This document shows positions 56,761 to 64,000 of a stretch of 64,000 nucleotides of DNA, piece after piece. The DNA is taken from assembly GCF_020283565.1 (NCBI RefSeq), contig NC_060061.1, positions 4,782,010-4,846,009 on the forward strand, written 5' to 3'. Position numbers and translations under genes: made by a program. Source of the DNA: Trifolium pratense. Taxonomy: Eukaryota; Streptophyta; Magnoliopsida; Fabales; Fabaceae. A model generated the notes under the pieces. It saw only the letters and a program-made list of their open reading frames with translations. It searched no databases and was not told the DNA's origin. Numbering within the stretch: position 1 is the stretch's first letter; each line of letters begins with the position of its first letter.

Positions 56761-59591
56761 TCATAGATCTGCTCTGCCAGGATATCGTGGGAAGGGAATC
56801 ACATCTCTAATATTTTCTAGGCCAGTGGCAAAAAGAATCATTCTTTCAAAGCCAAGACCAAATCCAGCATGTTTCACTGTTCCATACCGCCTCAGATCAA
56901 TATACCATTCATATGGCTCAACAGGCAGATCCATCTCCTTTAGTCTGTAACATTATAATAATACAAAGAAAAATAAAGTAAAATATCTTCCAATAACAGC
57001 AAAATCCTTTACAAAGTAAACACACATTATAGGGCAAGCGGAAATAATAATTTACCTTTGCTGAATTACATCATAACGCTCTTCCCTTTGGCTTCCACCA
57101 ATTAATTCTCCAACCTGAAATTACATTTACATGTTTCTATTACACCAACCACAAAAGCCACAAGGTATGAAATATATCTCATGTATTCCCGCTTAGCATC
57201 ACATTGATTAAATCAAGTTTTCTGATACAGCATTTAAATCTAAAACGTATTTAATGGATTAATCTGTTATTTTCTTGATCTCTCAATTTCTAAACCTGGT
57301 CTACACTTCTGTAAAAAAAAAACCTGGTCTACACTCCTTACTACAACAGTGGGATTTCTATAGCTCTTCTCCCAAGCAACATAGACATATTTAAAATAAA
57401 ATATACATGATACATACCTTTGGGACAAGAACATCCATAGCAGCCACGGTCTTTGAGTCATCATTGAGACGCATGTAGAATGCTTTGATACCTTTTGGAT
57501 AATTATAAACTATCACAGGTTTCTGATACTTTACCTCTGTTAGGTATCTGCATAACATAACCAAAAGGAATCACACAACACAATTTAATAAGAGTGATAA
57601 GGTTGCTTGGTGGTTATTGGTTACGTAGGGCAGAGTGATAAGGAGACCATGGATACACTCACAAAACTAACAACTAAAATTTGTCATTAAAGAAGAAACA
57701 CAATTCAATAAGAACAAGAACTTGAAACAAAACACTGTAGAAATACCTTTCATGCTCGGAAGCTAAATCGATCCCCCATTTTACTTCATTCTCAAACTTC
57801 TTACCATTCTTCACAGATTCCTCCAGTATTTCCACAGCTTCGGTATATGAAAGTCGAACAAAGGGGGTGGAGGCAACCATGTTCAAACGATCAATGCAAC
57901 CTTTATCAAATTTGTCAGCCATAAATTCCATGTCTTCAAGGCAATTGTCAAGTAACCACTGACACAAAAATTTCACATACGCCTCGGCACACTTCATATC
58001 ATCCTACACAATAATGCAAATAATACATTATTATTTCTGCCAAAACAAAAGCACCAATCATATGAGTAGGGGTAAAGTTGGCAGTTCAAGATTGTACTAC
58101 AAAATTAAGCTTATTGCACTAAAAAATAAAGTATTTGAATTGACATTCAGCTGATAAGTATTTCCACCACCAAAAACAACAAACATTGCGGTTCACGATG
58201 AAAATTTTATAGGGAGCAAGGTGTAAGAAGACATTATATATTTCAATAAACTTCAAACAATTGTCAGTGATAATTACCGTAACAAGATTGAGAGTGAGTT
58301 TGTGTTTTATATACCTCTAAGTCTGCAAACGCAATTTCAGGCTCTACCATCCAAAATTCAGCCAAATGCCTGGAAGTGTGAGAATTCTCTGCACGGAATG
58401 TCGGGCCAAATGTATACACACTACTAAGAGCACATGCATACGACTCAACTTGAAGCTGACCAGAAACAGTCAGAAACGCTTGACGGGCAAAGAAATCTTT
58501 AGTATAATCCACCTTTCCATCTTTTTTAGGAATACCAGGCTGAAGTTTAGATCTTTCCTCCAGTTTAGATAGATTCTCTTTTGCTTTGTTAAGTTCAACC
58601 ACAGCAGCACCAATCTCCTTCTTATCTGCTTTTGCAGCTTTCAACTGTGAAACAACCTCCCCTTTCTCCTGAACAACAACCTTAGCAGCTTCAACATCAG
58701 CTTCAGTTGGAGGAGGATTCTGTATCAGATCCTTCTCCAACTTCTCCGCCTCACTAAACAAAGTTGTCACTTGAAACATTTCACCAGCACCCTCACAATC
58801 ACTCGTCGTCACAATTGGCGTATGCACATAAAGAAACCCATGCTTGTTGAAAAACGTATGTGTAGCATATGCAAGAGCATTCCGAATTCTAGCAACCGCA
58901 GAGATCTACAATCACACTCACACCCAATAACAACATGCATAAAATGTTATTCCTATAACAAAACTCAAAATTCAATCCCAATAACTCTAACAATAAAATA
59001 ACTAACCTACTATCTTACATTACTATAATCAATTCAATTCAATTCGATTGTCATTAAATAACATTTTAACTGATTCAATTGTAACTTGATTAAAAAGAAA
59101 AGTACCGTGTTGGTTCGAGAACGAAGATGAACGTAATCTCGCAAAAACTCAAGAGTGAGTTTCATTTTCGGCAAAGGATATTTAGCAGGATCAGCAGGAC
59201 CAACATGAAGAACCTTATCAGCACGAAGTTCGATCTTCTGTTTGGTACCAGAAGGAGGAAGCCTAAGATGGCCATCAACAACAACACAAGTTCCGCTGAG
59301 AACCAATTGTCTAATGTCTGCAAGAGAAGCTTCAACGATAACTTGCAAGTTTCCGGCGCAGGTTCCGTCGTTGAGTTCCAAGAAAGCGAAAGCGTTTTTA
59401 TCGGCTTTTCTTCCAGTTTTCACCCATCCACCAACCCTAGCTTTCTTACCAGCTAAACCTGAGCCGCCATCTTCACGGCGGATAATGGATTGGATCGGGA
59501 CTCTGTCTGAGAATTCAGCTTTGGGAACTTCGTCGGCGTCGATTGTGACGGTGGCTAATTGGTCGGAGGGAGGAGATGTGAGGTCTGACAT
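56761..59591 (-). CDS. Asparaginyl-tRNA synthetase, cytosolic (6 exons, 568 residues)
   Basis: It charges tRNA-Asn with asparagine (class IIb). Minus-strand exons: 59106-59591, 58315-58905, 57747-58003, 57418-57547, 57056-57114, 56761-56944; sum 1707 nt with matching phases. Residues 45-160 form the OB-fold anticodon-binding domain ([20 protein letters not shown]). The catalytic core starts in exon 2 ([17 protein letters not shown] at 190-206), with motif 2 [16 protein letters not shown] from T331 and motif 3 [10 protein letters not shown] at 535-544. Between them, about 213-290, is a Lys/Glu-rich helical insert ([11 protein letters not shown] ... [10 protein letters not shown]) that looks like the WHEP-type segment known from plant cytosolic AsnRS. 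There is no N-terminal transit peptide, so the cytosolic isoform is inferred. Length fits (Arabidopsis SYNC1, about 570). Confidence 0.97.
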
Positions 59592-59640
59592 TGTTGTTAT
59601 GCGGCGGCGATGGATGGTTGGATTTGTAATGAAATATTCA

Positions 59641-59649
59641 AAACCCTAA
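59641..59649 (-). promoter_or_regulatory. Telo-box upstream of AsnRS
   Basis: AAACCCTAA lies 50-58 bases before the AsnRS start codon, probably in the leader or at the transcription start. Such motifs are common in plant translation genes. Confidence 0.5.
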
Positions 59650-61182
59650 TAAGTGTGAAATATTTTTTGGAAACACTTTTGGTGTGTGTTCCGTTTTGTT
59701 AGTGAGTGAGTAATGTGAGTTGTGTATACTTGGAACGTTAAGATTCGGTCATAACTGGAATTTTGTGTCATTAGAATTAGACAAGTCAGTATTATCAAAA
59801 AAATAAAAAAAAATCATAGTTGCGGGATAGGACCGGGCATTACTCTCTATCAAGTTCAATGTCAATCACAATTGAACTAACTAGTGATTGATTGATATTT
59901 TTAATTGTCTATTAGTATAAATTATAGAAATTTGATATTTTAAAAATATTAATCGAAACAAATTAAATAAAATTTAATATAAATAATGCACTTAGTCAAA
60001 ATATTTTATAAAATGGAACGGAGGAAATATTAATTAAAAAAAATTGCATGATTTTGCAGTGGGCCTTTTACTTGCTCTCCAAACAGAAGGTCCATTTCTG
60101 CACCGGCCCTTTCATTTGTTAATTCACTTTATACTAATATAGTAGAGATGATTTGTGGTTGATATGTATGACTAAATTAGTCGTATTCAATATATGAAAA
60201 TGGTAATTAATAAGAGAAAAATATGAAAATGAGAAAAAACAAATTATGTATTATTTAAATGTTAGGTTATTATTTATGTTTCATCATTTTATTTATTTAA
60301 AATTTGTAACCCTTAAATTGCAAAATTAAAAGTAAATTTTTTTAATAATTAAATTAAAAGTAAAATTTTCAATTTTAGATTAAGTTCAAAATTAAATCAT
60401 CAATCAATAATATCAATTTTTATCTGTAATTTGAACAATAATATTTGAGTATCAAACAACAATCACAAACGCACACTATCCACAAATTTATCCGATTTAT
60501 GACTGTCTAAATTTTGTAAGTCACAATATTTTGCCAATTGGATATGTTGCATCTATAAGTATTGATGGTAAAAATCATTTTGGAGAAATCTAATTTTTAC
60601 TTGTAATTTATCCTTCTTCTTTCTTTCTGTCTTTTATTTACTAACATTTAACATAAAACTTATGAAAAAGTATCTTATTATGAATCTCGTATGGTAAATT
60701 CTATACAATATTAATTTTTTTTTTATATATGTATTAACATGTTTTCTTAAATTTATTTTTTGAGTTAATCTTAAATATAACTTCTTATTTTTATACTGTT
60801 ATATTTTTCTTCTACACATTTATCCTTTTAAAAGTATCCCACTTATCTTTTTAAAAATTTATCTTTTTGATCGATCTTAATTTTATTTTATTGATACAAA
60901 AGTTAATTTTAAATTTATAATTTGTTCTTGCTTCAAAAATTTATAGTTTGTTATTTAATGCAAAGTCAATTTTTTATATTAAATTAATTTGTTACAGTAC
61001 ATTTTAAGTGATTATTTTATTTTAGTTGCGATACCAACAAACTAAGTCACTCTTTTTCTCGTTATTTTCTCTATTCAGTTAGTGATCTCGTTATTTAATG
61101 CCATCGTCGAACCAACTCTTTTTGTTTTTCATTCATATCAATCTCTTTCCCTCTTCTATCATCACCGTTTCTCCTCTATCCA
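59650..61182. other. Intergenic region between divergent AsnRS and SNF7 genes
   Basis: About 1.5 kb separates two divergently transcribed genes. It is AT-rich and has no ORF. Words at 60055-60115 (GCAGTGGGCC and CACCGGCCC) may be remnants of an inverted-repeat element. Promoters of both genes must lie here. Confidence 0.45.
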
Positions 61183-61191
61183 AAACCCTAA
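61183..61191 (+). promoter_or_regulatory. Telo-box in the SNF7 leader or proximal promoter
   Basis: AAACCCTAA at 61183-61191, followed by a TTCTTCTTCTTC tract typical of plant leaders, about 185 bases before the start codon. Confidence 0.5.
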
Positions 61192-61374
61192 TTCTTCGAT
61201 AGAGAGTTCGTTCACCTTTCTTCTTCTTCTTCTTCACATTGCTTTTTATTTCAGTTTCTTCAAATTCAATTCTCATTATCGATTATGTTTTTACTGTCAC
61301 AGGGAGATCGGGAATTTCAATTGAATTTCATCCATTAAAGAGAATCCTAATTCATCATCTTCTAATAATCAATC

Positions 61375-63841
61375 ATGTTTAAAAAGATTTTTGGTAAACC
61401 TAAACATGATGTCAATACTATAAAGACTTTAGAAAAATTAAATGAGGTAATTAACTCCAATTTTGTTCGCTTATGATGATTGAAATCAATATTGCTTTCT
61501 CAATTCTACATATAATTGTTCACTCTTCAAACTACTCAACTATGTTTATACTGTAATCAGGAATATAATTTTGTTTTTATTCCTTAATTGATAAGCAAGT
61601 TATTGTGGATATTGGATATCAATTTTTGCCTATGAAGCATGGACACACACTGACCCATCAACATGATGATAATTTGAGAGAATGACATATCATAAGGGTT
61701 CTGTAGCTATCAATTTTTTTTTTAACATGTCTTACACCAATTTGGATACTACTTTTTTACACCAATTTGAATAAGTAGTTGAAAACTTCCTCTTACCGTT
61801 TCTTATACTTTTCCTTGACTAGCTTATTGAAATTATTTGATCTTTATCTCAGCTAGACTAATTGTGCCTTTGGTTCCACTTTTCCAGAGGTGTAGAATTG
61901 ATTTTGACATGTTTGGTTCCTTTAGAGTACGGTTAATTTTGCCTCCATAATTGATTCCACTTGAAGCTATAGATTGTATATTATGATTTCAGGATTGATT
62001 TTTACACTCAAATCTAATTTTCAACTCACATTTACATAAATGTATCCAAACATAAATCACTTTACCCGCAAACCCGTTGGAATTGATTTTACAGAATCAA
62101 TTCACTCAGAATTAATTTTACTCACCGCATGACCAAACATATTCTAAATTATTTGCTTCATGATCTAAGAATAAGATACAGCCTCAATAGGAATCCATAT
62201 TTTGCTCTATAATAACTATGTAATATGTTTGTAATTTTTTTTCCTTCTAAATATTGTTTGATCACGGGATGATGGATATGTGTGAAGTTTGATTTGTTGC
62301 TTTGTTTCTAGCATTGATTTGAAATGTTTTGTTCTTTGATTTATGTAGACACTTGCCACGCTAGAGAAAAAGGAGCAAGTGTTTCTTAAAAAGGCTGCGG
62401 CAGAAGTTGAAAAGGCCAGAAATTTCACAAGGGCTCAGAATAGAAGGGGTATGTCACAAAACTCATGGATGCTTGTTTTAAAGAATATAATTGAGACGAC
62501 CTGATTGTGTTTATGCGGAGAATATGAATGTATACTTGGGTCAAAATCAATTGAGCAAGGCAAACTTTAGGGCAAATTTAGAGATTTGGATTTAAATGTG
62601 ATATATCTGTTGGTTAACTGACATAGTTAGTTAGGTTCAGGGTGACGGTGCATACTATGACACACAATTTAATGTTAATCTCTTGTGAAATTTTCTTTTT
62701 GAATTTCTATCTCAGCTGCAATACAATGTTTGAAGAGGAAGAGGCTATATGAACAGCAAGTAGAACAGCTTGGAAACCAACAGTTGCGTATTCATGACCA
62801 GGTGCGAATGCAACTTCTTTATAAAATGAAAGGTTCTCAAGTCTTTTAAGTTCAACCACTATTTCACGGTTTTATATATTTACGTACATAGATATAGACA
62901 CAACAAATACACTCTATAGTTTTCTGGCCAAACACAGGCATTTGACAATTCTCTCCTGATGGCTTTTATGCAATTTTCTTGCAAACATGATTCAGTCTGG
63001 TTGTGATAGCTATGAGTGCATCATAATTCAGTTTTTGAGTGACTTTTATATCTTATGTTGGTGATCTGTGTTACAGATGATAATGTTGGAAGGTGCCAAG
63101 GCAACCACAGAAACAGTAGAAGCATTGAGATTTGGGGCATCTACAATGAAGGCTATGCAAAAAGCAACGTATATAGCACTCTTTATCTTTTAAAAAATTG
63201 TGATTTTGTTCTTAATATCCTGTTCTATTTTTTATTTGCATGTTACTATATGCTTGCTTTAAAACCTGAAAAAGATCACTATCATTTTTCTGATATGAAA
63301 AATGTCGGTCATGTATGTAACTTTTCTGTTTGTCACTCTTGCTTATCTTAAGGTTAATGATTGTGACATATTGGGTTACAATATTATCTTTTTCAGGAAC
63401 ATTAATGATGTTGACAAGACCATGGATGAGATCAATGAACAAACTGAGAACATGAAACAGATTCAGGAAGCATTGTCAACTCCATTTGGTGCAGCTGATT
63501 TTGACGAGGTCATATCAAATAATAATACTATTTATTTGCACTTTGCTAATGAAATTTTATCTTTTGATTGATTTGTTATTGAGCATCTATATATATCTTG
63601 TGATATATGATTATATTCGGCCAGTGTTCTGAATTTGTTTGCCATTCAGGATGAATTGGAGGCAGAACTTGAAGAGCTTGAGGGTGCTGAGTTGGAAGAA
63701 GAGCTTCTTCAGCCTGTAACTACAGCTCCAGCAGCCTCGGTGCATGTTCCATCTGGGAGGCAACCTACTCGTCCAGTGCCTGCGAAATCCACTCCTGAAG
63801 AAGATGAATTGGCAGCTTTGCAAGCTGAGATGGCACTTTGA
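61375..63841 (+). CDS. ESCRT-III subunit VPS32/SNF7/CHMP4 (6 exons, 217 residues)
   Basis: Polymerises on endosomal membranes to form intralumenal vesicles in multivesicular body sorting. Exons: 61375-61446, 62349-62448, 62716-62801, 63077-63168, 63397-63508, 63650-63841; total 654 nt, all GT..AG and in phase. The protein starts MFKKIFGKPKHDVNTIKTLE, basic at the N-terminus (membrane-binding helix 1), followed by coiled-coil helices (LATLEKKEQVFLKKAAAEVE, AIQCLKRKRLYEQQVEQLGN, MLEGAKATTETVEALRFGAS). It continues NINDVDKTMDEINEQTENMK, then an acidic linker, and ends EEDELAALQAEMAL, the C-terminal MIM-like helix that recruits VPS4 or related partners. Size fits Arabidopsis VPS32.1/2 (about 213-219). 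The start is supported by conservation of MFKK. The last 160 bases of the window are its 3' UTR. Confidence 0.96.
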
Positions 63842-64000
63842 GCAGGTCCCTTTTCTCGGCTATGGCACTATTGATTTATCCTATCTATGCATTAATACGT
63901 TTTAGTCTGATTGGTTTGTGAAATCATGTTTGATATCAATGTTTGCACACTTGAGTTCTGTTGTATGATAATATTTTGAAATGAATTGCCTAAACTGCTT

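Overview
The window is nuclear DNA of a flowering plant, most likely a papilionoid legume close to Medicago. The sequence shows many introns with GT..AG borders, AT-rich intergenic DNA, numerous MITEs and LINE remnants, and proteins that read as plant members of their families. The genus is an inference from overall look, not from a search.

Genes, left to right: the middle of an ATP-phosphofructokinase gene (minus, 1-1084, running off the left edge, with no 5' exons found); a cytosolic elongation factor 2 gene (minus, 2671-6188) with one base missing in its third coding exon as read; a 22-exon gene for a large glycine-rich, cysteine-containing membrane protein (minus, 14522-25119, 1453 residues); a myo-inositol oxygenase gene (minus, 29828-31952, 316 residues); an intronless tandem CCCH zinc-finger gene (plus, 49307-50437, 376 residues); a cytosolic asparaginyl-tRNA synthetase gene (minus, 56761-59591, 568 residues); and an ESCRT-III subunit of the SNF7/VPS32 type (plus, 61375-63841, 217 residues). 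I rebuilt the exon chains by hand. Four summed coding lengths are multiples of three and match family size: glycine-rich 4362 nt, oxygenase 951 nt, AsnRS 1707 nt, SNF7 654 nt. EF-2 sums to 2531 nt, exactly one short of 844 codons.

The most unusual part is 6622-13532. It looks like a decayed PIF/Harbinger-type composite element. It carries a Myb/SANT-like ORF with two nonsense codons (12306-12695), a RING-H2 ORF with one nonsense codon (9238-9852), tandem repeats, and a nearly identical copy (7398-9050) of the promoter, 5' leader and signal-peptide exon of the glycine-rich gene, together with the LINE fragment that lies upstream of that gene (donor 24953-26646). The captured start codon now opens a 103-codon chimeric ORF. 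This resembles gene-fragment capture (transduplication).

The remaining space (26.8-29.8, 32-49 and 50.5-56.7 kb) is mostly AT-rich and built from mobile debris: LINE and RNase H fragments, hAT and Tourist-like MITEs with recognisable target duplications, a MITE nested inside another, a fold-back element with three internal hairpins, a Helitron-like end next to about 2.4 kb of degenerate repeats, and a poly(A)-only insertion flanked by a 16-bp direct repeat. The genes are ordinary dispersed eukaryotic genes with no shared pathway. Three of them (EF-2, AsnRS, SNF7) carry telo-box motifs in the leader or proximal promoter.
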